The translations under genes were made by a program, and so were the position numbers. Positions 9,926-20,984 of a DNA stretch of 64,000 nt are shown here, piece by piece (within the stretch, counting starts at the first letter, position 1; every line of letters begins with the position of its first letter). The DNA lies in assembly GCA_963920665.1 (NCBI GenBank), contig OY987270.1:20052019-20116018 (forward strand), read 5' to 3'. The notes beneath the pieces were generated by a model that ran no database searches, was not told the DNA's origin, and saw only the letters and a list, made by a program, of their open reading frames with translations. Source of the stretch: Straminergon stramineum. Lineage: Eukaryota; Streptophyta; Bryopsida; Hypnales; Calliergonaceae.

Positions 9926-12808
9926 AAGTTCACAATGTTAGCAATACTATGGCCTCGCCGCCTCGGTGGGATGGAAGTTACAAGGGCATCAAGCCTCGAG
10001 AAATGAAAATGTAAAATTTGGAGTCCCCTACTGTCTCGTTAGGAGGGTCATGCGTAAGCATAAAAGAGAGAATCACTTGGCCTTCTTTCACAACTTTCCA
10101 CACCAATGCACAGTTCTTAGTTTTTCTAGTCTCCAACTTTTTGCCAAACTAGCTAGTGCATTGGGTGAGTTTAACAAATAGAATTGCACCCTTCATGTAC
10201 ATTTGTGTCTTTTGAGCTCCTTAAAAGGTGTTGGACGATCAATTGCATCGCATCATATCCACAGGTAAAATTTGACTCACTTGGTTTCTTTTAAGCTAGG
10301 ATTTATAAGAAGCTAGAGTGTGTCATCATATACCACGTGATGTAGAGTATGTACACACAAGTCCTTGCAAATATTCTTATGTGCATTGATATAAATACAT
10401 TAGGAACTTGGGGAAATTTTTTTGTCCAAAATTAAAAATTGTTGTCGAAAAGAACACATTTGTAAAGGACTATAATTATTTGATTAGTCTTAGACATGAT
10501 TTGGTTTCATCACCCTGGTACGTAGATTGGCAAACGTTCGTTCTATTTTTTTAGCTTTTCAAAATGCATGTAGGCAAGCCCGACTTCTTAGGGTATGGAA
10601 GGCGACATAGTTCTTTTTGTAGGACAAGTGAACCTAGTTTACTTATAACACAAAGGAAGAGAGGAATGAGACCAATCCTTTGAACTTTAGCTTCTGAGTT
10701 TTCGAAAGTAAATTCTTTGTTAGAACATGACTAGTAAGAAGAATCAATTTATCACAAACCCTTTTTGGTAAAATTTCAAAATATATGCAACTGAATAGAA
10801 TTTTTTTGATAGAGCATCGCTTCTAGTTTCAAAGTGCATTTTGGTCATCCAATTGCAAGTCTATTGCCTTTGCTTCATTTATGGTATTTGCTCGACGACT
10901 GTCGCAAAAGGATTCAAGTTTCTTTTTCTATCTAGTTTAATTGCTATTACCTTGCGGCAATTCCCTAGTTCACTAGCCTTTTTAACTTTTTGCATGTGCA
11001 ACCACTAACATTAAGTACTTTTGTAAATATAAACTATGGTTGCTTTCTTTTTGCAGGCTGTTGTGTCTTCTTTTTGGGTAATTTGTTAGAGAAATGCCGC
11101 AGCTTCATGTATTGCATACCCTTGTTGACAAAAACCATGAATAGTTCCCTTTTGCAGGATATTGCTCACGGTACGTTTCTACCCATTTGTACGATTCCCC
11201 AATCCCCACTTGAATTGTTGTTCCATCATGGCGCAAGGCAATGATTATGAAATCTGGACGCGCTTCGTGGAAGCCAACTACCTGATCGACGCCAAAACCT
11301 ACGAAGGCAAGTGCCCCACATGCAACTCCCCCAGAGACTGCAACAACTACTACTGCCTCCAATGCAAGCTCGGCGGACTCTGTCCCGTCACATTCCGAGG
11401 AAACGGGACGCACACTGGTCATCGTTGGTTGCAGGTAGGGTCAATTTCTTTCAATTTCGTTGAATTGATATATACGTACATACACCTCTAAAATCCTGGA
11501 CTCTTATGGATTTGTGTTTCAAAACGCATGTTCTGAAAGGTGCCAGAATTCTAGAGTCCCTCCAATTTAACAAAATTGACGTTCAGGTCCGCCGCCAGTC
11601 CCACAAGAGCGCCGTCGACCCGAAGGATCTCGCCAAATACCTCCCCCACGAGAGCATCAAGCACATCCAGAAATGCTTGTTGAACACTGGCACCCTTTGC
11701 TACCTCCGAACTGACCACCACATGGCATTGACAAGCTCCAGACCCCCCGCCAAGCGCGCTAAGACCCGCCGAGGGCAGCCCAGTCCACTAAAAAGTTGTG
11801 AAGCCTGCAACAAGGCCATTGCGAACTCCCAGGATTGCAAGGAAGACTTTCTCTTGTGTTCTGTGGAGTGCCTGATCACGCTAGCACAACGGCAGCCGGA
11901 GAGGAATCGCCTCCGGATGCTAGACGGTGCCTTGGCTCCCACTAATGAGTTCCCACGGACGGCACTTGAGAAAATCAAAGGGAGGCTCACTGGGTCAAGT
12001 TCGAAGTCCTGTTCTAAGGCTCTGGCTGTGATCGGTGATCGGTCGGGAAGCTCCAGTGGTGGTGAAAATGTTGCAGAGGACCTTCCTGCAGTACGTGGCT
12101 CCAGTGCTCGAAGAAGTGCTCCAGTGAATTACCGGGAGCTTCACCTTGGAGGAACTGGTTCTGGGAATGCAGCAGCTGCACAAACTCGAGGTACTAATGA
12201 AACGTCTAGTTTGTTGGTATTCCACTCCTTTGGCACGTTCATGCACAATGTATGGCCTGAATCAGATATCAAATAATCCATGCCAGCTTGTCCTAGTTTC
12301 TATGCTGAAGTTAGACCCTCAATCGTGAATTAAGATACATATATCACAAGTCTAGACGCTAGAGTCGTGCCAATGCAAGTAGAGAAATTGACGGTTGCTG
12401 ATGGTGGGACTAACTGGTGCTACAACTGCAGCAAGAACTCGAGAATCTGGTGGTGGATCATCACGGCGTGGTCCAGCTAATCGGACGCAAGCTGCTCCGG
12501 ATTACTCTGCTTACCCACTTGGATATCGAAGTGCGGGATTATATCAATTGATTGCGGCGCTGCAAGCCAACGGCGACTGGGATCTGCATCTGGGGAACCT
12601 TGGGAGAGAGTAGTTGTAATGTGGAATCCGTTTTGATAGGCTTGATTGTTGTACAAATTAGTAAATTAGCGGTGTACAAAGTCGTCGAATTCGGTCTTAC
12701 GATTTAATGAGGACCTCGGGAGGGACTAGTTGCATCTATTTCTTATGCGCTTGCAAGTTGTACAGAATGATTAATATTTAGCAAATTAATCAGCGGTGCA
12801 TAATCGTG
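9926..12808 (+). repeat. Left arm of a perfect 2,883-bp inverted repeat
   Basis: Every segment I compared is the exact reverse complement of 16768-19650; paired positions always sum to 29,576, so there is no indel. The arm contains a complete PLATZ gene plus about 1.3 kb upstream of its ATG and 195 bp downstream of its stop. Identity stops abruptly inward at 12,809 and outward at 9,925. Confidence 0.97.
11228..12613 (+). CDS. PLATZ-type zinc-binding transcription factor, left copy
   Basis: Three exons, 11228-11434, 11587-12190 and 12432-12613, joined at GT-AG sites with matching phases (0, then 1), give 330 residues. PLATZ proteins are plant-specific zinc-dependent DNA-binding factors that bind A/T-rich DNA and mostly repress transcription in the nucleus. 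Two Cys/His clusters are visible. The first is in residues 29-65 (C29-x2-C32, C38, C43-x2-C46, C52, then H62 and H65 before RWLQ). The second is C140-x2-C143 with C153, C160 and C164. A basic patch, PPAKRAKTRRGQP (about 122-134), may be the nuclear signal. The C-terminus is Gly/Ser/Arg-rich. The ATG at 11228 lies just before the zinc region. Upstream GC-AG/AG-rich stretches (around 11,050-11,160) look like a spliced 5' leader. The gene is intact and has an identical twin at 16963-18348. Confidence 0.85.
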
Positions 12809-14207
12809 TGGATCGTAGTATTTAGTTTTTTCTTGCTTACTTTCCAGGGTGTTCGATCAGTTTTTATTATCAAAGTTGGAAGTCCTAGATTTTTATTCAA
12901 TTCTCTGTTTAGAGAAACAGAGCGCGTGTCCGTCTGGACGTTCTGGGCTCCGGCAACGGAACTGACGCTACATGCGGTACATATTTTCCGAATTGAACTG
13001 CAATGGTTGTGGCGTTAGGGTCAACTGGAGACTCATCCGCAGTGATATCCAGAGAATTCGAGGAATGTTTCAGTAAAGCTGCTGATGGTGTTGTCGGTGA
13101 TATTTCCCTCTCCCAGTGCCTTGAGTTTCTGGGCAAAATGGGCCTAGTCTTCTGATGAGAAATCTCAAGGGCAAAGACACGATTTCGGCCGCATGGTGCT
13201 GAACATGGTCGAGTTCGTGAAGGTGCTTCCGCCAGCGAATGAGCCATTGGCGTGGGATTTATTGAATATGTCTCTGTGGAAGGCTTTCTTGGGCGAACTC
13301 ATTAAAGAAATGAAGACCGTGGAAGAGAAGTGTCCTTTCCTGATTCGGAATTCCAGTGTTTATGTGCTCACATCATGTCCATACTCTGCATTTCTGAGAG
13401 CTTTGGCTACCGAGATTGCTGATCGTCGACGCAGCTGATCGAGCCAGTACGTTCCATCGCCAGGTCTTCCGCATGCACAGCAGCTTTGTGTCATGTGAAG
13501 TTGAAGAGACTTATATGCAGGTAGTCTTTTAACTGAGTGTAGACTTGTGGGAAATCACGAAGTCTGACGTAATGAGAGGATCTTGTATTCAAGATTTTCA
13601 ACTGGGTTATGATTTCCACTAGTATTCACATGATTTGCTCATGCCTTGTTGTTAGAGTCAGAGTATGACCGAGTGCACTCAAATGAAAAGCTCCGGACTA
13701 ACAAGCACGTCTTCCGCAGTACTTGTCTGGATGCAATCTGGGACAGCTTTACTTCTGCGCGAGGTTCAGGACAGCATTACTACTGATCGAGGAGATCACT
13801 AGCTAGGAAATGGAAAAACAAGCCGAACATATGTCTTACAGTACACAGAATCTGTTGCAAATTGAACCTTTGAATACAGACCAAATTTGGCATACCACAC
13901 CAACAAAACACTAAGTGCACTTCCACTTTTTGCCTTTGAAATCGATGTATAGACCTCTACATTTTCATAAAGAGCAAGGTTTTGAAAACAATTACTACAA
14001 ATTATGCATATTTCTAAAATGTATAAATATAAGAGAAGTTTTTTTTCCTTTGATAACGAGGAAATTAATAGATTTAGGTTATGATTGGATTTAGGTTCCC
14101 CAACATCAACTGTTGGTAAGAACTCCAGATGTAAGCTAAACTTGTGACATCATTGTGGAATGTGGTCATGCAGACACTAAGTATTGGAAGGACGACAAAC
14201 AATCCTT
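12809..14207. other. Loop of the palindrome, left part; coding-like remnants
   Basis: Immediately inside the left arm the sequence becomes unique. From about 12,990 to 13,440 it is GC-richer and has coding character on the plus strand. One frame reads through STGDSSAVISREFEECFSK to a stop near 13,155, and another from 13,193 to 13,438 carries a hydrophilic helical stretch. They are in different frames, so this is either an interrupted gene or exons whose junctions I cannot place. I do not recognise the product. From 13,450 to 14,207 I see nothing. Confidence 0.4.
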
Positions 14208-15472
14208 CTATGTAAGATAGAAATATTGCCTAAAAGCGACGGAGTAGAAGATGAACGGCAGGACGAAGTCAAGAGGGGTGAAGCAGAAAGCCCCGAGGAC
14301 GCCATTGATGTCGCCGAAGAATGGCAAAGCAGCCGAGACGAAGGTGGCGAACATCACGTACGTCGAGCGCAGCAGGAATCGCGGAACCAGGTTGCGCAGG
14401 GCGTACTTGCCTTGACTCACGTCTGAAGATCTGCCCTCGAAAACCTCAAATGTTGGTTGAGAGTAAACCTTTGACACCCAATACCCCACTCCCACATTGT
14501 CAATACGCAATTCTACACTGCCAAAGTTGTGTCAGTTTGAATGTTGGTGTTAAGAATTTGACAGGGTTACCTTACATAAAACCACTCGTGCTATCAGAAT
14601 TTGGTACGAAAAAAGTACGACAGACAGGAACCTCAATTAATTTCTTCTTAGATCCCGCCCACTGTAACCAACAGCGCCAATTAGCTGATAGGAAGTACTT
14701 ACTAAAGGCCCTTTAGTGCCAAAGTTGTGTAAGTTGGGAAGTTGGTGCTAACTCTAGCGAACGAACTTACAAAGAATTTGCAAGTAGTTCTATTCATTTC
14801 CAGTAATTAGTTTAACTCCCCAATTTAGGGAAAAAAAACCCTCTCTATATGCACCAATGGCTTGAAATGCTAAATCCGCTTGCAACAGTCAAGTAGAATT
14901 TACCAAACTAGAAAGACCAACTCCCCATTCAATTCATTGCATCGAAAGTATGGACACACAACAAGCACAGGAAACTCATATCGGGTTCCCGGTGTTAAAA
15001 TTCCCGGTGAGTCTCACTTTTCCCGGTGTTCCCAGTGAACCTACTAGTAAGTAAGTTGGCTCCAAGGTTGATGGAACTTAGCACCACAATTGACGCAACT
15101 TGGTCGGCAGGCAGGCGGAGCCATGAGGTAGGTTTGAAATGCAAGGAGCACTGGCCAAGATCTCCTTTCCGGTGACTACTAATAGTATTAACAAGGGAGA
15201 ATTCAAACCAGTCAACACAGAAACAAACGTACCAAAGCTACAGCAACGATCTGTGCGAAGGTGAACATGTTAGTGAGGACGATGAGCCAGCTTGGAACCA
15301 GAGCAGGTGAACCATCATTCGGCGCAAGGTTAGTCAGGATGTAGCCTGCAGCTTGGTTACCAAATGCCCAGTACCCAGCTATCGCCACCGAGAAGAAAGT
15401 GGTGACTACCACTGCGTAGCACACCAACAGGCCCTTGAACATTTTATTCGCCACTGGAGGAGCCAATGTAGC
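14208..15472 (-). pseudogene. Truncated amino acid/GABA permease (AAAP family)
   Basis: Two good exons on the minus strand, 15233-15472 (80 codons) and 14208-14468, join in phase 0 at GT-AG sites. They encode the C-terminal half of a proton-coupled amino acid permease of the GAT1/ProT kind. Landmarks are ATLAPPV, the TM segment ending GYWAFGNQ, VPSWLIVLTNMFTFAQ, YSQPTFEVFE and ALPFFGDINGVLGAF followed by TPLDFVLPFIFYS. These proteins import amino acids or GABA across the plasma membrane. After FYSVAF the frame runs into RQYFYLT and a stop, so the last one or two TM helices are missing. The N-terminal half should lie upstream towards 16.4 kb, but only one degenerate candidate exon is seen there. 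I read this as a broken gene fragment caught in the palindrome loop; a distant intact exon set cannot be excluded. Confidence 0.7.
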
Positions 15473-16306
15473 CTGCAACCCATGTGCAGCATGAGGGAAG
15501 TCAGTTTACAGGAAACACACTTTACATTCTTGAGGAGTAGAGGTGTGGCACATTTTGAAATTAGTGCCAATTAAGAGATATTTAGAGCAAAATCAAACCT
15601 AATCATAGAAAAGCAAGAAAAAATTTAAGCTCTAACATACTCTCACATGCAAAGGCAATGGTTCATTGATTGGAGGAGTTTTCACTTGTTCGAATTGAAC
15701 TCAACTTTGCAAAACAAGGAGTTCGGCATTTCTGTTTCATGCCAAATTAGAGGTAATCAACAACGGTTTTCTAGAATGTTACGGGGTTACCAGTAGTGAT
15801 TAAAAATATTACAAATATACTCATACAATGGTTTTATGCTATCTGGATCATAAATACTGTATATCAACTGCAAAATGCAAATACAAATTAAAAAACCCAC
15901 TAGTAAACAAACAGGAATGCACTGTAAGCCTAGTTGGCAGATGTCAACGCTACAAGCATTACTGAGCTTTCACTTTACCATCGTGGTTCAAAGTTGAAGT
16001 CATGCAGATGATTCCAACTATTAGTAGAAAATCCCTCCTCCCATGAAACCTCGTCATTAAACCCTCCGAGATGTAACGCCACTTGATTTTCTAGAACACC
16101 TCTGGAGTTGGGAGCTTTCTAGTACAGGCTCAATATTTTCAATGACTGGAGGTTTTGAAGGAAGTGACAGATATGTTACATTCGCTGCTTAAAATTTAAC
16201 AATTGTATGATAAGAGTAGTTGAGTGTAAAAGCGCCCAAAGGCAAGCCATCTCCGTTTCTTATTACTACGGAGTACATGCATATCTGAAATCACTCACTT
16301 TCATAC
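15473..16306. other. Intronic or decayed sequence of the permease locus
   Basis: An AT-rich stretch between the degenerate and the good permease exons. I searched the minus strand for the missing transmembrane exons and found none. Confidence 0.35.
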
Positions 16307-16390
16307 CGTTGGCCCCAATGATACTGCTTCCAATGACTCAACCCAGGCAGACAACAATCTGAGTCGCTGTAGTTGGAAGAACCACCACTG
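16307..16390 (-). pseudogene. Possible degenerate permease exon
   Basis: On the minus strand one frame reads TATQIVVCLG, a stop (TGA), then VIGSSIIGANGMK. This resembles the Q-F-x-V-C-x-G...G-Q-x-L-K segment of plant AAAP permeases and is in the correct order and strand relative to the two good exons. The in-frame stop and the short match make this weak. If right, it shows the gene was inactivated. Confidence 0.25.
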
Positions 16391-16576
16391 AATGTGCAAG
16401 AAACTCAAATTTAAGATTGCGTTATTCATCATAGACATATATTAATTTTGACACAAGTGAAATGCTTCTGACTCCCTGCAAACAAGAGTTACGTTAACTG
16501 ACAACTGTCAAGCGAAGGAGTGTTATTCGTATATTTCTCTAGCATTAAAGAAAAATTGATCAAAATTTGGCTACAT

Positions 16577-16767
16577 TTAGTCACATCTCTGAGCACTGCT
16601 CATGGACCACCGTGCCGAAGGCAACTCATACTGAACAGACAACTCCCCAGTCCCCCTTTCGGACCTGGCCTCCCTCGCTTCACGGCCTGCGTCGCGCGTC
16701 TGTACTGGGGTCAGGGGTTTAGCACCCTTTATCCCCGGCCTAAAGCACAGAAAGCTCCCAGTGTCCC
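16577..16767. other. GC-rich island at the inner edge of the right arm
   Basis: About 190 bp, markedly richer in G+C than its surroundings, abut the right arm. Open frames on both strands are by-products of composition. It has no counterpart beside the left arm. Origin unknown. Confidence 0.4.
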
Positions 16768-19650
16768 CACGATTATGCACCGCTGATTAATTTGCTAAAT
16801 ATTAATCATTCTGTACAACTTGCAAGCGCATAAGAAATAGATGCAACTAGTCCCTCCCGAGGTCCTCATTAAATCGTAAGACCGAATTCGACGACTTTGT
16901 ACACCGCTAATTTACTAATTTGTACAACAATCAAGCCTATCAAAACGGATTCCACATTACAACTACTCTCTCCCAAGGTTCCCCAGATGCAGATCCCAGT
17001 CGCCGTTGGCTTGCAGCGCCGCAATCAATTGATATAATCCCGCACTTCGATATCCAAGTGGGTAAGCAGAGTAATCCGGAGCAGCTTGCGTCCGATTAGC
17101 TGGACCACGCCGTGATGATCCACCACCAGATTCTCGAGTTCTTGCTGCAGTTGTAGCACCAGTTAGTCCCACCATCAGCAACCGTCAATTTCTCTACTTG
17201 CATTGGCACGACTCTAGCGTCTAGACTTGTGATATATGTATCTTAATTCACGATTGAGGGTCTAACTTCAGCATAGAAACTAGGACAAGCTGGCATGGAT
17301 TATTTGATATCTGATTCAGGCCATACATTGTGCATGAACGTGCCAAAGGAGTGGAATACCAACAAACTAGACGTTTCATTAGTACCTCGAGTTTGTGCAG
17401 CTGCTGCATTCCCAGAACCAGTTCCTCCAAGGTGAAGCTCCCGGTAATTCACTGGAGCACTTCTTCGAGCACTGGAGCCACGTACTGCAGGAAGGTCCTC
17501 TGCAACATTTTCACCACCACTGGAGCTTCCCGACCGATCACCGATCACAGCCAGAGCCTTAGAACAGGACTTCGAACTTGACCCAGTGAGCCTCCCTTTG
17601 ATTTTCTCAAGTGCCGTCCGTGGGAACTCATTAGTGGGAGCCAAGGCACCGTCTAGCATCCGGAGGCGATTCCTCTCCGGCTGCCGTTGTGCTAGCGTGA
17701 TCAGGCACTCCACAGAACACAAGAGAAAGTCTTCCTTGCAATCCTGGGAGTTCGCAATGGCCTTGTTGCAGGCTTCACAACTTTTTAGTGGACTGGGCTG
17801 CCCTCGGCGGGTCTTAGCGCGCTTGGCGGGGGGTCTGGAGCTTGTCAATGCCATGTGGTGGTCAGTTCGGAGGTAGCAAAGGGTGCCAGTGTTCAACAAG
17901 CATTTCTGGATGTGCTTGATGCTCTCGTGGGGGAGGTATTTGGCGAGATCCTTCGGGTCGACGGCGCTCTTGTGGGACTGGCGGCGGACCTGAACGTCAA
18001 TTTTGTTAAATTGGAGGGACTCTAGAATTCTGGCACCTTTCAGAACATGCGTTTTGAAACACAAATCCATAAGAGTCCAGGATTTTAGAGGTGTATGTAC
18101 GTATATATCAATTCAACGAAATTGAAAGAAATTGACCCTACCTGCAACCAACGATGACCAGTGTGCGTCCCGTTTCCTCGGAATGTGACGGGACAGAGTC
18201 CGCCGAGCTTGCATTGGAGGCAGTAGTAGTTGTTGCAGTCTCTGGGGGAGTTGCATGTGGGGCACTTGCCTTCGTAGGTTTTGGCGTCGATCAGGTAGTT
18301 GGCTTCCACGAAGCGCGTCCAGATTTCATAATCATTGCCTTGCGCCATGATGGAACAACAATTCAAGTGGGGATTGGGGAATCGTACAAATGGGTAGAAA
18401 CGTACCGTGAGCAATATCCTGCAAAAGGGAACTATTCATGGTTTTTGTCAACAAGGGTATGCAATACATGAAGCTGCGGCATTTCTCTAACAAATTACCC
18501 AAAAAGAAGACACAACAGCCTGCAAAAAGAAAGCAACCATAGTTTATATTTACAAAAGTACTTAATGTTAGTGGTTGCACATGCAAAAAGTTAAAAAGGC
18601 TAGTGAACTAGGGAATTGCCGCAAGGTAATAGCAATTAAACTAGATAGAAAAAGAAACTTGAATCCTTTTGCGACAGTCGTCGAGCAAATACCATAAATG
18701 AAGCAAAGGCAATAGACTTGCAATTGGATGACCAAAATGCACTTTGAAACTAGAAGCGATGCTCTATCAAAAAAATTCTATTCAGTTGCATATATTTTGA
18801 AATTTTACCAAAAAGGGTTTGTGATAAATTGATTCTTCTTACTAGTCATGTTCTAACAAAGAATTTACTTTCGAAAACTCAGAAGCTAAAGTTCAAAGGA
18901 TTGGTCTCATTCCTCTCTTCCTTTGTGTTATAAGTAAACTAGGTTCACTTGTCCTACAAAAAGAACTATGTCGCCTTCCATACCCTAAGAAGTCGGGCTT
19001 GCCTACATGCATTTTGAAAAGCTAAAAAAATAGAACGAACGTTTGCCAATCTACGTACCAGGGTGATGAAACCAAATCATGTCTAAGACTAATCAAATAA
19101 TTATAGTCCTTTACAAATGTGTTCTTTTCGACAACAATTTTTAATTTTGGACAAAAAAATTTCCCCAAGTTCCTAATGTATTTATATCAATGCACATAAG
19201 AATATTTGCAAGGACTTGTGTGTACATACTCTACATCACGTGGTATATGATGACACACTCTAGCTTCTTATAAATCCTAGCTTAAAAGAAACCAAGTGAG
19301 TCAAATTTTACCTGTGGATATGATGCGATGCAATTGATCGTCCAACACCTTTTAAGGAGCTCAAAAGACACAAATGTACATGAAGGGTGCAATTCTATTT
19401 GTTAAACTCACCCAATGCACTAGCTAGTTTGGCAAAAAGTTGGAGACTAGAAAAACTAAGAACTGTGCATTGGTGTGGAAAGTTGTGAAAGAAGGCCAAG
19501 TGATTCTCTCTTTTATGCTTACGCATGACCCTCCTAACGAGACAGTAGGGGACTCCAAATTTTACATTTTCATTTCTCGAGGCTTGATGCCCTTGTAACT
19601 TCCATCCCACCGAGGCGGCGAGGCCATAGTATTGCTAACATTGTGAACTT
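16768..19650 (-). repeat. Right arm of the perfect 2,883-bp inverted repeat
   Basis: Reverse complement of 9926-12808 with no difference found in the segments I compared, which together cover nearly the whole arm including introns and intergenic DNA. The arms are separated by a 3,959-bp loop. Confidence 0.97.
16963..18348 (-). CDS. PLATZ-type zinc-binding transcription factor, right copy
   Basis: Identical mirror of the gene at 11228-12613: exons 18142-18348, 17386-17989 and 16963-17144 encode the same 330-residue protein with both Cys/His clusters. Its promoter-side DNA is also duplicated, out to about 1.3 kb, so it should be regulated like its twin unless outer sequences matter. The two genes converge on the loop. 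Their sequences diverge only about 195 bp past the stop codons, so their transcripts could end in different 3' tails. Confidence 0.85.
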
Positions 19651-19651
19651 C

Positions 19652-20357
19652 AATTGATCAATTGCAATAGAGTTCAAAGACTTCAATCTTCATATTCTTG
19701 CATGATCTACCTTTCATGCCTTTCTCTAATTGACAAAAGGATCATACAACTAGCCCCTGGTAGTTTTATGATACCTGTACAATTTGCAATGCCTACAAGT
19801 TTTTATTGAATGATTTAATACCAAATCTTAGATAAATTAGAGGTATTTGACACGCCAATTTGACATTTATACTATTAAGCTTGTTTTTTTCAATAGGTAT
19901 GCAGAATCATAACTTCAATTATTATGGAAAATTTAATTAAAATGGTATTTGAAATTTGCTATTTTACATTCAATTCTTTCTTTAGTCCTAAAGTCTAAGA
20001 GGAGTATAGATTTTAGACCTCATGGTCTAAACTAAAAAACACCATGTTGATGTCCAAATACCACCATTTTAACAAAATATTGGTTTATTTTAGTTGAATT
20101 CGTAGCATTGCAATCGTCAATGCCTTTCAGAATGCATGTTGTGAAACTTAAATCCACACCTAACCTAGATTTTAAAACAGTATGTACATTATGGTATGTG
20201 TACATCAATAAATTTGACGTTGTAATTGTGCCACTTTAATGAAACTTATGTTTAATATGTAATGTGTATTTAATCTCAACAATGTAAAATGTGGGTTGTC
20301 TTTTCAGAGTGGATAGTGAGAGAATGTGAATTTCAAAGAAAAACAAAAATCATTTTC
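19652..20357. repeat. Outer, diverged part of the right palindrome arm
   Basis: Homologous to the reverse complement of 9331-9925 with scattered substitutions and small indels. It carries an additional block of about 109 bp (19652-19760), right at the edge of the identical core, that the left side lacks. It ends where the next TTAA-type element begins at 20,367. Confidence 0.8.
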
Positions 20358-20366
20358 AAAGGGATA

Positions 20367-20980
20367 CCCTGAAAGGACGGAATGATGACCATGGAAATCA
20401 TTCCTTTTGGAACCGTGTGACATCATCTACTTTGAAAATTACAAAAGTATTCATTGGAGGTCAAAATATTGTAGAAGATCTTCCCTTTCCATTCAAAATT
20501 CAAAGGATGAATATTTGCATTTCTATCTTACACAAGAAGATACTCTAAGGTAGACCAACCTATTACCACCCTAATTCACAAGTTGAGTATATTAGGACCA
20601 ACTCTAGGAGGGGCATATATTTTTCAAAGATGTGCGCATGTTTCACAAATCAAACCCAAGTAGAATTATAATTTTTCGATAAAAATTGTAATTTCTGTGA
20701 ATTTCTAAAGTGGTCTGCCCTAAATTACAAAACCGTCACTAGACTAGAATCATAAATGTCATATCCTAAACCTATAACTACCATTACATTTACCTATTAG
20801 CACTAGAGTATCCACCAATCAAAGGTTGACACTAAAATTGTCACAATAGTGAATGGACTTGGGTGAGTTTTATGGTGGTGATGGGTCCAAAAATAGGATG
20901 GTGGTTATAGGAAACTGGCAAAAATGGGCTGGTCTACCTTATCTTCCATTGGACAGAAATGAAATGTCGATGTTTATAGG
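20367..20980 (-). mobile_element. TTAA-type element, D family (copy D2), interrupted
   Basis: The left end (CCCTGAAAGGACGG) and the segment through 20,546 match the reverse of the intact D element at 31219-31440. The right end (…TTTATAGG followed by TTAA at 20981-20984) matches its other end. It is split at a TA by a 392-bp element (20548-20939). The left flank is GATA rather than TTAA. Confidence 0.65.
20548..20939. mobile_element. TA-flanked MITE, J family (copy J1), 392 bp
   Basis: Ends are AGGTAGACCAACC and its inverted GGCTGGTCTACCT, flanked by TA on both sides (20546-20547 and 20940-20941). A TA duplication is typical of the Tc1/mariner superfamily. Two more copies lie at 54139-54576 and 55904-56293. 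There is no coding capacity. Confidence 0.75.
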
Positions 20981-20984
20981 TTAA

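Noticed and set aside
12146..12328. Alternative frame at the PLATZ exon 2 end (MEELVLGMQQLHKLE)
   Set aside because: A stop lies just upstream in that frame. The main frame is open through exon 2 and continues in phase into exon 3 to a stop.
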